A stretch of DNA of 64,000 nt from Populus alba (taxonomy: Eukaryota; Streptophyta; Magnoliopsida; Malpighiales; Salicaceae): NCBI RefSeq assembly GCF_005239225.2, contig NC_133301.1, positions 12,958,318 through 13,022,317 of the forward strand, in the 5' to 3' direction. The first letter of the stretch is position 1. Every line of letters begins with the position of its first letter. The position numbers and the translations under genes are program-made. Of the stretch, positions 11,040 to 22,979 are shown one piece after another. Below the pieces are notes generated by a model, which saw only the letters and a program-made list of their open reading frames with translations, did no database searches and was not told the DNA's origin.

Positions 11040-12640
11040 ACATTCCACTATTCATCATGTTGGGGCATCTAATTTTAGTTAATGAATAATAGTGTCTATT
11101 CAATTTTAATTTTTTATCAAAAAATAATTAGTGTAAACTCATAATTCATTTAATTTAATTCATGTGGAATGATGATCATTTATTGTCAGATAAATTAATA
11201 ATAAAGTAGAGAATAACACGGCTTTTACATTAAAAAATCTTCAAAATACTAACAAGATACAATTTGTTGGACAAACATTATTTTATTTTATTTTCCTTAT
11301 AAATTTTTGCCAAAAACTTCTCTAGATAAGGAAAACCTTCTCAAAACTAAACACAGTGAAGAAATATTAGGCTCAAAGCCTAGCCCAATAACAAAGAAGA
11401 GAAGTGCTACTAAAATGGGAGAAAACCTGGGCTCAGAATCTGGCCCAATAACAAAGGGAGAAGCTGTCAAACAAATCCCATTAAACAACCGTGAAAACGA
11501 GCAGAATCATTTGAAATATTTTCGAGTTCGTCAGTATCATATGATATGAGAGAGATTTAGTTTTCGAGATAGAAAAATATTGTTTTCTGGGCTCGATGTT
11601 ACTCTTGAGTTTTCAATTTCTCAAAATGGACGAACAATATCTAGACTAGCTGGGCATATCTTCAAGAAATCTGACTTGTTCAAGCTACAACATATATCTT
11701 TACTGCTGCTTGTTTTTTAATCAGAAATGTCTAATTCTCCTCTCCAATTTCTTGTGATTACACTGTTTTATTATTCTTGAGTCCTCCTAACCTTCTTTTT
11801 TTTAATTCGGTGTAAAGAATGGCAACTTAATCCGAACTACTTTTCAGCTTGATTCCAAAGAAACGTGTTTTTTTAAGAAAAAAAAACATATAAATAAAGA
11901 TATTGAATGGGTCTCGAGGGATTGCTTCTAGAAATATTGTAATGATCATTTACCTAATCCTCTAGCACCATGAGATAATAATTTAAGGAATATAGTTAAA
12001 TTTTAGATTTATATTTTTTAAATTATTAATTTAAGTGTTATAAATTTTATTATCGTAAGAGATTTACATGATTATTAACTTTAAAATTTTAAAGAATTGA
12101 TTGAGATATATGTAAGTTTATCCAGATAGCTTTTGTGTTTTTTATATATTTTACTTAAAGAATATTAGATTAATAATTTTAAATTTGTTTTAATCATTTT
12201 AATATGCTGAAAATTTCAAATTAAATAATTTAAATACTATACAAAAAGAATAGTGCTAAAGTTTAGTGCTCAACACCGACGCACTTTGAGCGGCATGTAA
12301 TAAATCACAATCACTAATAGTCAAATAGCCTACTTTTCTTGTAAACCAATCACCAATGGTCAAAATAGCTGACTTATTCCTTCAACTTCCAACAATGCCA
12401 GGATAAGCACAACCATACAAAACATGTACCAACGAGAAATAAGTATAATAACGAATTGTCAATCTTTTCGTTTTCATATTTTTTATTTAGTTGGTGTCAA
12501 GATGAATTTGGACATGTCTCAATTAATTATATAAATTTGAAAATTAATAATTATATAAATTTTATTATAAAAAAATCAAACATATAATTACTAGAAAACA
12601 AACCTAAAAAATTGACCTTCATTTTCATAATCCATTGGTT
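11040..12640. other. Upstream part of chitinase tandem unit A
   Basis: No gene. Segments 11080-11215 and 11655-11905 match the spacers at 15075-15215, 15215-15480, 20210-20350 and 20350-20600, so they mark the left end of the tandemly repeated unit. About 440 bp (11216-11654) occurs only in this copy. The stretch 12245-12440 matches the immediate upstream regions of copies B and C (16785-16977 and 21915-22106). Copy A lacks both the satellite array and the 0.8-kb insert found in B and C. Confidence 0.7.
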
Positions 12641-12648
12641 CTTATCTG

Positions 12649-12670
12649 TGTGTGTGTGTGTGTGTATATA
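12649..12670 (+). promoter_or_regulatory. TATA region of chitinase A, preceded by a (TG)n run
   Basis: A TG dinucleotide run (about 12649-12664) replaces the TTGATATTTCTC found at this position in copies B and C. TATATA follows at 12665-12670, 44 bp before the start codon. The 5' leader must therefore be very short. Confidence 0.6.
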
Positions 12671-12713
12671 GGTACAAATCTTTGACAATGAGAGCATTAC
12701 CCCCAAGCACTCA

Positions 12714-13950
12714 ATGGCTAGCCACAAATTCGTTCTTCTCCTTCCAGTCCTTGTACTCTTTACCATCACCACCGGATATGTCATGGCTTCACCTCCGGCT
12801 GTCAAAGCTGCGTATTGGCCTTCTTGGCGGTCTCAAACTTTCCCACCTTCAGCCATCGACACCACTTTGTTCACTCACATCTTATATGCCTTTCTCTTGC
12901 CGAGTAATGTCACATTCAAGCTCGAAGTATCCGAGTCAACTGCTTCCCTGCTCAAGAATTTCACTAGCACCCTTCATCAGAAAAACCCACCAGTGAAGAC
13001 ACTAGTCTCCATTGGGGGAGGTAGTAGTGAACCAAAACTCTTTGCTAGAATGGCGTCAAATAAAGGGTCACGTAGCATTTTCATAGATTCAGCAATGGAA
13101 GTGGCGAGAACACATGGATTCGATGGCCTGGATCTTGACTGGGAATTTCCTAAGAACCCAAAAGAGATGGTTGACTTGGGCCAGCTGTTTGAAGAATGGA
13201 GAGTTGCTATCAGAAAGGAAGCCAAGTCCACCCACCGGTCTCCTCTGTTGCTCACGGCTGCCGTCTACTTCTCCGTCGACTTTCAATGGGACGACACCTA
13301 CCGGAAGTATCCAGCGGCATCCATCACCAAAAGCTTGGATTGGGTCAATGCAATGTGTTTTGACTATCGTGGTTCGTGGGACACTTCGGCTACAGGAGCT
13401 CACGCGGCCTTATATGATCCTAATAGCAACATAAGCACGAGCTATGGGCTTACGTCGTGGGTTGGTGCGGGCGTGCCTCGAAACATGGTGGTCATGGGCC
13501 TGCCCCTGTACGGGAGGACTTGGCACCTTAAAGACCCGAAGGTAAATGGAATCGGAGCACCGGCCACGGCGGTCGGTCCTGGAGATGATGGCGTCCTGAT
13601 ATTTTCCCAGGTGGAGAAATTCAATAAAGAGAATAGCGCCACCGTGGTGTATGATGCCAAAACTGTATCCACGTATTCTTATGCCGGGACTTCTTGGATT
13701 GGATATGATGATAGCCGATCGACAACTGTGAAGCTAGAGTTTGCTCAGACACTTGGTCTTCGGGGTTACTTCTTTTGGGCCCTCAGTTATGACAGCGAGT
13801 GGGAAATCTCAAAGCAAGGTAAACCTGTTTCCGGCCATGAATTACAGCTACCATTTCGTGAATTATTTTAGGGTAGGTTAACGTTCTCTTTGATTAATTT
13901 TATATTATTTTTTCTTTCTTCAGCTTCAAGGGCATGGGTCATTGGATAAA
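12714..13950 (+). CDS. Class V (GH18) chitinase, tandem copy A
   Basis: CDS is join(12714..13818,13925..13950), 376 aa. Plant class V chitinases hydrolyse chitin beta-1,4 links and act outside the cell or in the vacuole, in defence. A hydrophobic signal peptide (first about 25 residues) is followed by the mature start AVKAAYWPSW, then TLVSIGGG, the catalytic DGLDLDWE (the DxDxE motif), LLLTAAVYF, MCFDYRGSW and the C-terminal GYFFWALSYDSEWEISKQ. Reading straight through would give a 385-aa form ending PFRELF. Instead the sequence CAA G/GTAAAC, with TTCTTCAG/CT before TCAAGGGCATGG, splices to SKQASRAWVIG and stop, which fits the usual QAS-x-x-W tail of this family. The beta-6 motif has Phe (13359-13361) where copies B and C have Tyr. 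Copy A also has WPSWRSQ rather than WPSWIQ. Confidence 0.92.
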
Positions 13951-15480
13951 AAGGTTTGGAGCTTTCTAATTTCCAGAGGTTGTGGGATCTCGACTTGAAG
14001 CCGCAACGGTCATGGAGAATGGAAGATCTTGTTTTTTCAGAATTCCTCGATTAAAATGTTGATTAAACGACTTTCATGCGTGTATTTGTGAAAATAGAAA
14101 TAAGAAAACTACTCTTCTGGTTATACACACGCCCATGGATAATAAAAAATGTGCTTTCGTTTCAACTCTTCCCTTTTGAAATAACGTAGCTGTTAAATTC
14201 AGTTTAGCCTGTGAGTTTGTAACTTGTCAGCCCATTGGTTCGGGTTGAGTTTCATTTCAAATTAGTTTAAAAATTGATTTAATAAATCTAATTAATTTAG
14301 TCAACGCACATATAAGTTCTAGTCATGACAATTCCAATTATTTAAAAAAAAATCTTTGTTTGACACAACATGTTCATTTAAAAAACAAAATAATATAATC
14401 TTAAGGTTGGTCATTGACTTGATAAACTCATTTTTCAGACCAAATGTTATAACTATATTTAAATAAAAAAACTTATAAGAAATACATGACTAAATAAAGG
14501 GAAATATATTTTATACCAACACTTCTTATTTATTTTACATGTAAATAGTTTCTGACTCATGCTCCAAGTCAAAATAAATATAAAAAATTTGTTTGAATTA
14601 TAAGAAATTATTTAATATTATTATTAATTCATTCTAGTGAGTTAATTTTAAATTCTCTTGACCAAACTTTTTATCTAACCCGAGTTTAAAATTAAATTTT
14701 ATAAAAATTGCTCTATCATAACTCAATTGACTTAGCATATCCAAAGTTAACCTAAATAATTGTTAGAAAGTGTAGTTTGGCTTTAAAAAAATTCTAAATG
14801 ATATTTTTTTTTTTATATCGAGACAAACATAATAGATCGATTTGAGTTTTATGGCTTAATCCACTAAACCATAACTTGAATCATGGATTATACTAGATTT
14901 AACAACTTTAATTTTTTTTTTTAACTAGTTTTTGCTTAGTAGTATGATAACAAAAATTAACGCTTGAAAATTAAGTATAAATCAAATATCAAGATGTTTA
15001 TTTGAGAATATAGTAATCTCATAAATAGCATGTTGAAATGAAATAAAATTGTGAAAACTAATTTAAAATCAATTGAATAATATTGTCTATTCAATTTTAA
15101 TTTTTTATTAAAAAAAATTACTGTAAACTCATTAGTCATTTAATTTAATTTATATGGAATGATGATCATTTATTGTCAGATAAATTCATAATAAAGTAGA
15201 GACTAACAAGGCATATCTTCAAGAAATGTGATTTGTTCAAGCTACAACATGTATCTTGGCCGCTGCTTCTTTTCTAATCAGAAATGTCCAATTCTCGTGT
15301 TCACTGTTTTATTATTTATTCTTGAGTCCTATCCTTCTTTTTTTATTCAGTGTAAAAAGAATGGCAAACGAATCCGAACTACTTTTCAGCTTTATTCAAA
15401 ACAAAAATGTTTTCTTTTTTAAAATATAAATAAAGCTATTGAATCGGTCTCGAGGGACGGCTTCAAGATATATTACTAGA
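13951..15480. other. Spacer between chitinases A and B
   Basis: No gene. The first roughly 250 bp is 3' UTR-like and includes the GAATGGAAGATCTTG phrase. The whole stretch aligns with 19184-20640 downstream of copy B, with small indels; only its first part is found after copy C. It contains the anchor CATATCTTCAAGAAATGTGA near 15212 that recurs in each unit. Confidence 0.7.
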
Positions 15481-16570
15481 CACCATGCTGCTTATGGCAT
15501 GATTGTATGCTGTGTAGGTTTATGGAAAAAATTAAAAACAGAGAAAAATTGTTATAATTTGTAATATTTTCAAGGAAAAAATTACAAAGCTAAATTTTTA
15601 ACAAGTTTAATATTTAAAAAATAAAATGAACAAAGAAAATTTTTTTAAAAAATCATAACTTAAAAAAAATAAAAGGAAAAAAAAACATGCAAGAAAAAAC
15701 TATAGCAATCTATAATATTTGATGAGAAAATCTACAGCGTTAATTTTTAGCCAACTCAATATTAAAAAATAATAAAATCAATAAAAAAAATTTTAAAAAA
15801 ATTCATAACAAAAAAAAAATCATGTGGATGGACATTGTAAGCAATCCACAATGTTTAAAAGAAAAAAAATTACGAAGCTAAATTCTCAACCAGTTCAATA
15901 TGAAAAAATAAAATCGACAAAAACAATTCTGAAAAACAAATCATTACAAAATAGGAGAAAAAAAAGACAATTTTGGAAAAAACACAAAATAAAATAAAAA
16001 AAAACATGTGGGAAAAGTTAAAAGCTAAATTCTCAACCAACTTAATATTAAAAAAAATCGACAAAGATAATTTTGAAAAAAACATATGGGGAAACACTGT
16101 AACAAAACAAAAAACCACGTGGAGAAACATTGTAACAATCCATAGTGTTTTTTTTAAAAAAAACTATGAAGCAAAATTCTCAACCAGCTCAATATAAAAA
16201 GAATAAAATCGACAAAGATCATTTTGAGAAAAAAAAAAAACAAGAGAGAGAGAAGAGAAAAAAAGCCATATAGAAAAACATTGTAGTAATTCATAATGTT
16301 TTAAAGAAAAAAAATATAAAACTAAAATTTTGAACTTATTCAATATTAAAAAAAATCGACAAAGATAATTAAAAAAAAACAAAATAATAATAAAAAAGAA
16401 AACAATCTTGGGAAAAAAACTAAAAAAAAAACATGTAAAACCCAAAAAAAAAAGAGGGGGCAAAAACAAATGTGGGGAAAGACAGGGAAAAAAAGCTGAG
16501 GGAGGGAAGAAAGACAAAACACAAAAATAAATTAAAAAAAACATATGAAAAAAGCTATTATACTTTCCTA
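15480..16570. repeat. Hairpin-bearing satellite array (copy 2)
   Basis: Same unit type as at 1-1175, aligning unit for unit with 20640-21720, including the same defective units (for example 16093 against 21257). Inverted repeats include ACATTGT (15832-15838) with ACAATGT (15848-15854), and AACATT (16277-16282) with AATGTT (16295-16300). The long minus-strand open frame inside it is low-complexity Phe/Leu/Ser and not a gene. Confidence 0.8.
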
Positions 16571-16977
16571 CATGTTTTTAAAGTATTTGTTAATAATAGT
16601 TATTCACCTAATTCTTTAGCATCATCAAGATAATATTGTCCAAGAGTAATGATAACTTTTATTTGTTATGATATTTTAAAAATATATTTTATTTTAAATA
16701 ATATTAAATTAGTATTTTTTAAATCATTTTAATATACTAAAAAACTTCAAATTAAATAATTTAAAATAATTTACAAAAAAGAATAGTGTTAAGTTTAGTG
16801 CTCAACAACGACGCACTTTGAGTGGCATTTAATAAATCACAATCACTAAATAGTCAAATATCCTAACTTTTCTTGTAAAACAATCACCAATGGTCATAAT
16901 AGCTAACTTATTCCTTCAACTTCCAACAATGCCAGGATAAGCACAACCATCTAAAACATGTACCAACAAGAAATAAG

Positions 16978-17810
16978 ATGCTTTTATTTGATGGAAAATA
17001 TTTATTTTTAAAAAAGTGGTTTTTTTTAAAAAATAAATTTCTAAAAAGTAAATTATTTTTTGATATTTGGTAGTGTCATGATAAATAAGTTGAAAAAATA
17101 CTTTCTAGTATTTGGTTATGTAATGGAAAATGAGTTGAAAAATAACTTATTAATATATTTTTTCAAGTTTATTAAAATAATAATAAAAAATCTTATAAAT
17201 TAAAAAGTTGAATAAAAATAAAATTGAAAAAAAAAATTCATAAATTATCTCAAATAAAATAAATAATAATCAAAAATAATAGAGATCAAATCTAACAAAT
17301 AAAAAAATTAAAAGATGATAAAATTAAAACAATAATAATTACAATTTCATAAATTATTTTAAACAAAATAAATAACAATAAAAAAATGAGGATTAAATTT
17401 AATAGATAAAAAATTTTTAATTAAAAAAATAATAAGAAAAAAAACAAATAACACATAAAAAATAAGAACCAAAGTTAATATAAAAATCAAATTAAATCAA
17501 ATTTTAAGAGGTAAAATTGAAAAGAAAAGAAAATTCAAAACAAAAAATATATAATAATTAAAAATTTGAGGATCATATTTATTATAATCAGTAAAATAAT
17601 TTGATATTTTTAATTTTTTTATAATTTTTAGAAAATATTTTTCGTCCAAGAGAAAAACACTTTTATAGAAATCAAGTTAAATTTTTTTTTTAATGAAAAG
17701 TATTTTTTTGTTGATTAATTTTTTAATAGTAAATAAATACATGAAAATTTAAAAAAATATTTTTTTCTAAAACCATTTTACGTCAGTCAAACAAAACGAG
17801 AGTACTTGAG
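16978..17810. mobile_element. About 830-bp insertion shared with copy C, absent from copy A
   Basis: Copy A reads AAATAAG/TATAATAACGAATTG without interruption (about 12438-12460). Here the same two flanks are separated by 833 bp of very AT-rich sequence. The flanking tetramers TAAG and TGAG may be a target duplication; copy C has TAAG on both sides. The ends contain oppositely oriented T/A-rich text and ATTTTACGTCAGTCAAAC near the right end. No coding capacity is seen, so it looks like a non-autonomous element; the family is not identified. Confidence 0.6.
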
Positions 17811-17864
17811 TATAATAAAGAATTGTTAACCTTTTCGTTTCCATAATCTCTTGATATTTCTCTG

Positions 17865-17872
17865 TATATATA
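17865..17872 (+). promoter_or_regulatory. TATA box of chitinase B
   Basis: TATATATA lies 43 bp before the start codon, in a context conserved with copy C (TTGATATTTCTCTGTATATA). Confidence 0.65.
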
Positions 17873-17915
17873 GGCACAAATCTTTGCCAATGAGAGCATT
17901 ACCCCCAAGCACTCA

Positions 17916-19183
17916 ATGGCTAGCCACAAATTGGTTCTTCTCCTTCCAGTCCTTGTACTCTTTACCGTCACCACCGGATATGTCATGGCTTCATCTCCGG
18001 CTGTCAAAGCTGCGTATTGGCCTTCTTGGATTCAAACTTTCCCACCTTCAGCCATCGACACCACTTTGTTCACTCACATCTTCTATGCCTTTCTCTTGCC
18101 GAGTAATGTCACATTCAAGCTCGAAGTATCCGAGTCAACTGCTTCCCTGCTCAAGAATTTCACTAGCACCCTTCATCAGAAAAACCCACCAGTGAAGACA
18201 CTAGTCTCAATTGGGGGTAGTAGTGATCCAAAACTCTTTGCTAGAATGGTGTCAAATGAAGGGTCACGTAGCATTTTCATAGATTCAGCAATGGAAGTGG
18301 CGAGAACACATGGATTTGATGGCCTGGATCTTGATTGGGAATTTCCTAAGAACCCAAAAGAGATGGTTGACTTGGGCCAGCTGTTTGAAGAATGGAGAGT
18401 TGCTATCAGAAAGGAAGCCAAGTCCACCCACCGGTCTCCTCTGTTGCTCACGGCTGCCGTCTACTTCTCCGTCGACTTTCAATGGGACGACACCTACCGG
18501 AAGTATCCAGTGGCATCCATCGCCAAAAGCTTGGATTGGGTCAATGCAATGTGTTATGATTATCGTGGTTCGTGGGACACTTCGGCTACAGGAACTCACG
18601 CGGCCTTATATGATCCTAATAGCAACATAAGCACGAGCTATGGGCTTGCGTCGTGGGTTCGTGCCGGCGTGCCTCGAAACATGGTGGTCATGGGCCTGCC
18701 CCTGTACGGGAGGACTTGGCACCTTAAGGACCCGAAGGTAAATGGAATCGGAGCACCGGCCACGGCGGTCGGTCCTGGAGATGATGGCGTCCTGATATTT
18801 TCCCAGGTGGAGAAATTCAATAAAGAGAATGGCGCCACCGTGGTGTATGATGACAAAACTGTATCCACGTATTCTTATGCCGGGACTTCTTGGATTGGAT
18901 ATGATGATAGCCGATCCACAACTGTGAAGCTAGAGTTTGCTCAGGCACTCGGTCTTCGTGGTTACTTCTTTTGGGCCCTCAGTTATGATAGCGAGTGGGA
19001 AATCTCAAAACAAGGTAAACCTGTTTCCGGCCATGAATTACAGCTACCATTTCGTGAATAATTTTAGGGTAGGTTAACGTTCTCTTTGATTATTTTTTTA
19101 TTGTTTTTTCTTTGTTTTTTCTTTCTTCAGCTTCAAGGGCATGGAGAATGGAAGATCTTGTTTTTTCAGAATTCCTCGATTAA
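17916..19183 (+). CDS. Class V (GH18) chitinase, tandem copy B
   Basis: CDS is join(17916..19014,19131..19183), 383 aa. Same family and layout as copy A: signal peptide, AVKAAYWPSWIQ, TLVSIGG, catalytic DGLDLDWE, MCYDYRGSW and EWEISKQ. It is the only copy with the standard Y-D pair in the beta-6 motif, so by motif it is the best candidate for full activity. It has one Gly fewer in the SIGG loop (SIGGSSDP against SIGGGSSDP). The second exon lacks 77 bp that copy A has (13934-14010), a deletion between two CATGG pentamers. The reading frame then runs through former 3' UTR, giving ASRAW followed by RMEDLVFSEFLD instead of VIG. The tail is thus longer and acidic; whether it affects sorting or stability is unknown. 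Confidence 0.92.
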
Positions 19184-20640
19184 AATGTTGATTAAACGAC
19201 TTTCATGCGTGTATTTGTGAAAATATAAATAAGAAAACTACTCTTCTGATTATACACACGCCCATGGATAATAAAAAATGTGCTTTCGTTTCAACTCTTC
19301 CCTTTTGAAATAACATAGCTGTTAAATTCAGTTTAGCATGTGAGTTTGTAACTTGTCAACTCATTGGTTCTGGTTGAGTTTCATTTCAAATTAGTTTAAA
19401 AATTGATTTAATAAATCTAATTAATTTAGTCAACGCACATATAAGTTCTAGTCATGACAATTCCAATTATTTAAAAAAAAAATCTTTTGTTTGAAACATC
19501 ATCTTCATTTAAAAAACAAAATAATATAATCTTAAGGTTGGTCATTGACTTGATAATCTCATTTTTCAGACCAAATGTTTATAACTATATTTAAATAAAA
19601 AAAAACTTATAAGAAATACATGACTAAGCAAAGGGAAATATATTTTATATCAACACTTCTTATTTATTTTACATGTAAATAGTTTCTTGGCTCATGTTAT
19701 GCTTGAAATAAAAATGAATATAAAATTTTTTTTCAAAATGATAAGAAATTATTTAATATTGTTATTAATTTAATATAATTAGTTAATATTAAATTTTGGT
19801 GACCAAACTTCTTATCTAACCTGAATTTAAAATTAAATTATATATAAGTTACTTTAACATATCTCAATTGACTTGGCATATTCAAAGTTAACCTAAATAA
19901 TCGTTAAAAAGTATAGTTTGGCTTTAAAAAAGAATTAAAATAACATTTTTTTTTTTTAAATATCAAGACGAACATAATATATCAATTTAAATTTTATGAC
20001 TTAACCCACTAAACACATACCTTGAATCATGGATTATTCTAGATTTAACAATTTTATTTTATTTTTTTACTAGTTTTTGCTCAGTGACATGATAACAAAA
20101 ATTAACGTTTGAAAATTAAACATAAACCAAATATCAAGATGTTTATTTGAGACTGTAGTAATCTCATAAAAAATATATCGAAATAAAATTTTGAAAAATA
20201 ATTCAAAATCAATTGAATAATAATGTCTATTCAATTTTAAATTTTTTATTAAAAAAAAAATTAGTGTAAACTCATAAGTCATTTAATTTAATTTATATGG
20301 AATGATGATCATTTATTGTCAGATAAATTCATAATAAAGTAGAGAATAACAAGGCATATCTTCAAGAAATGTGATTTGTTCAAGCTACAACATGTATCTT
20401 GACCGCTGCTTGTTTTTCTAATCAGAAATGTCTAATTATCCTGTCCACTTCTTGCGATTACACTGTTTTGTTATCTTGAGTCCTATCCTTCTTTTTTTTT
20501 ATTCAGTGTAAAAAGAATGGCAAACTAATCCGAACTACTTTTCAGCTTTATTCAAAACAAAAATGTTTTATTTTTTAAAATATAAATCGAGAGGACTTCC
20601 AGATATTTACTAGATGCCATGTTGACACAATGTTGGTGGC
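19184..20640. other. Spacer between chitinases B and C
   Basis: No gene. Closely similar to 13951-15480 throughout. It contains the recurring anchor CATATCTTCAAGAAATGTGA near 20354. Confidence 0.7.
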
Positions 20641-21720
20641 TTATGGCATGCTTGTATGTTATTGTAGGTTTGTGAAAAAAAATAAAAAAAAAATTATATG
20701 GAGAAAATCTATTGAAATCCATAATATTTTCAAGGAAAAAACTACAAAACTAAATTTTTAACAAGCTTCATATTTTAAAAAATAAAATGAACAAAGAAAA
20801 TTTTGGAAAAAATCATAAAAAAAAAACAAAAGGAAAAAAAACATTTAGAGAAACGCTGTAGCAATATATAGTATTTTATGAGGAAATCTATAGCTATAAA
20901 TTTTAACCAGCTCAATATTAAAAATAATAAAATTGATAAAGATAATTTTAAAAAAATTCATAACAAAAAAAAGCACGTGCAGGAACATTGTAACAACTCA
21001 CAGTGTTTTAAAGAAAAAAAACTACGAACTAAATTCTCAACCAGCTCAATATGAAAAAAAAAAAAAAAATCGACAAGGACAATTCTGGAAAAAAAATCAT
21101 AAAAAAGGGAAAAAAAGAAGAAGACAATTTTGGAAAAAAAAATGAAAAAAAAAAAAACATGTGGGGAAAGTTAAAGTTAAAGTTAAATTCTCAACCAACT
21201 CAATATTAAAAAAAATTGACAAACATAATTTTGAAAAAAAAAAACATGTAAGGAAACACTATAGCAAAACAAAATCCATATGGGGAAACATTGTAATAAT
21301 CCACAGTGTTTTAAAGAAAAAAATACGAAGCAAAATTCTCAACTAACTTAATATGAAAAAAATAAAATCAACAAAGATCATTTAAAAAAGAAAAGAAAAG
21401 AAAAAAAACCATGTAAGGAAACATTGTAGTAATTCATAATGTTTTTAATAAAAAAAAACTACAAAATTAAAATTTCAACCAGTTCAATATTAAAAAAAAA
21501 AATTAACAAGGGTAATTTTGAAAAAAAAAACAAAAAAGAATAATAAAAAAAGACAGTCTTGAGAAAAAACAAAAAAACATGTAAAACCCAAAAAAAACAA
21601 AAAAAAAATTATGGGGAAAGACAAAAAAATGGGGGCAAAGAAAAGAATAAAAAAGCACAAAAATAAATGAAAAAAAAAAAGATCATGTGGGGAAAACTAT
21701 AGTACTTTCCCCACACATTT
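20640..21720. repeat. Hairpin-bearing satellite array (copy 3)
   Basis: Near-colinear duplicate of 15480-16570. Inverted repeats include AACATTGT (21287-21294) with ACAGTGTT (21303-21310) and AACATTGT (about 20985) with ACAGTGTT (about 21000). Short Lys-rich open frames are repeat artefacts. Confidence 0.8.
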
Positions 21721-22106
21721 TAAAGTATTTGTTAATAATGGTTATTTACCTAATCTCTAGCATCATCCAGATAATATTATCAACAGTAATGATAACTTTT
21801 ATTTTTTATTAAATTTTAAAAATATATTTTATTTAAAATAATATTAAATTAGTATGTTTTTAATCATTTTAATATACTAAAAACTTCAAATTAAATAATT
21901 TAAATACTTTACAAAAAGAATAGTGTTAAGTTTAGTGCTCAACAGCGACGCACTTTGAGTGGCATGTAATAAATCACAATCACTAGATAGTCACTTTTCT
22001 TGTAAAAACAATCACCAATGGTCGAAATAGCCGACTTACTCCTTCAACTTCCAACAATGCCAGGATAAAGAACAACCATCTAAAACATGTACCAACAGAA
22101 AATAAG

Positions 22107-22874
22107 GTGCAATTATTTGTTGAAAAAATAATTATTTTAAAAATGTGGTTTTTTAAAAAAAATAAATTTCTAAAAAGTAAATTATTTTCTGATATTTAGT
22201 AGTGTCATAAAAATAAGTTGGAAAACACTTTTAATATTTGATTATATCATTGAAAATGAGCTGAAAAATAACTTATTAATATATTTTTTTCAAGTTTATT
22301 AAAATAATAAGAAACAAATCTTAAGTAAAATAAATAACAATTAAAATAATAGAGATCAAATCTAGCAGATAAAAAAAATTAAAAGATAATGAAATTAAAA
22401 TAATAATAATTATAATTTCATAAATTATTTTTTTAAAAAAATAAGTAACAATCAAAAGAATGGGGATTAAATATAATTGATAAAAATTTTCAATTAAAAA
22501 ATAATAAGAGAAAAGTAAATAATACATAAAAATAAGGACCAAAGTTAATATAAAAATCAAATTAAATCAAATTATAAGAGGTAAAATTGAAAAGAAAAAA
22601 AGATTTAAAACAAAAAAATATATAATAATCAAAAGTTTGAGAAATCATATTTATTATAATTAGTAAATAATTTGATATTTTTAAATTTTTTATAATTTTT
22701 AAAAAAATATTTTTCAGAGAAAAATACTTTTATAGAAACCAAGTTAATTTTTTATTTAAATGAAAAGTATTTTTCATTGATTAATTTTTTTAATAGTAAA
22801 TAAATCCAAGAAATTTTAAAAAATATTTTTTAAAAAACCATTTTACGTCAGTCAAACAAACGAGAGTACTTAAG
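22107..22874. mobile_element. About 770-bp insertion, homologous to 16978-17810
   Basis: It occupies the same site as in copy B, between AAATAAG and TATAATAATGAATTG, with TAAG on both sides. It is somewhat shorter through internal deletions near its left third. No coding capacity is seen. Confidence 0.6.
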
Positions 22875-22928
22875 TATAATAATGAATTGTCAACCTTTTC
22901 GTTTCCATAATCTCTTGATATTTCTCTG

Positions 22929-22936
22929 TATATATA
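22929..22936 (+). promoter_or_regulatory. TATA box of chitinase C
   Basis: TATATATA lies 43 bp before the start codon, in the same context as copy B. Confidence 0.65.
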
Positions 22937-22979
22937 GGCACAAATCTTTGACAATGAGAGCATTACCCCCGAGCACTCA

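Noticed and set aside
12688..12996. Upstream ATG and 102-codon frame overlapping the chitinase start (MRALPPSTQW...), conserved in all three copies (also 17890-18195 and 22954-23259)
   Set aside because: The ATG is only about 18 bp from the TATA box, so transcription probably starts downstream of it. The frame's conservation follows from near-identical nucleotide sequence and the coding frame it overlaps.
12977..13672. Long minus-strand frames antisense to the chitinases
   Set aside because: They are shadows of the GC-richer coding strand, repeated in all three copies, with no start context or domains.
13869..13871. Stop codon of chitinase A in a single-exon model (385 aa)
   Set aside because: The conserved donor after ISKQ, the acceptor before CTTCAAGG and the family-typical QASRAW end favour splicing; the three unspliced tails disagree with each other.
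16164..16544. 126-codon minus-strand frame in the satellite array
   Set aside because: The Phe/Leu/Ser low-complexity translation of A-rich repeats is not protein-like.
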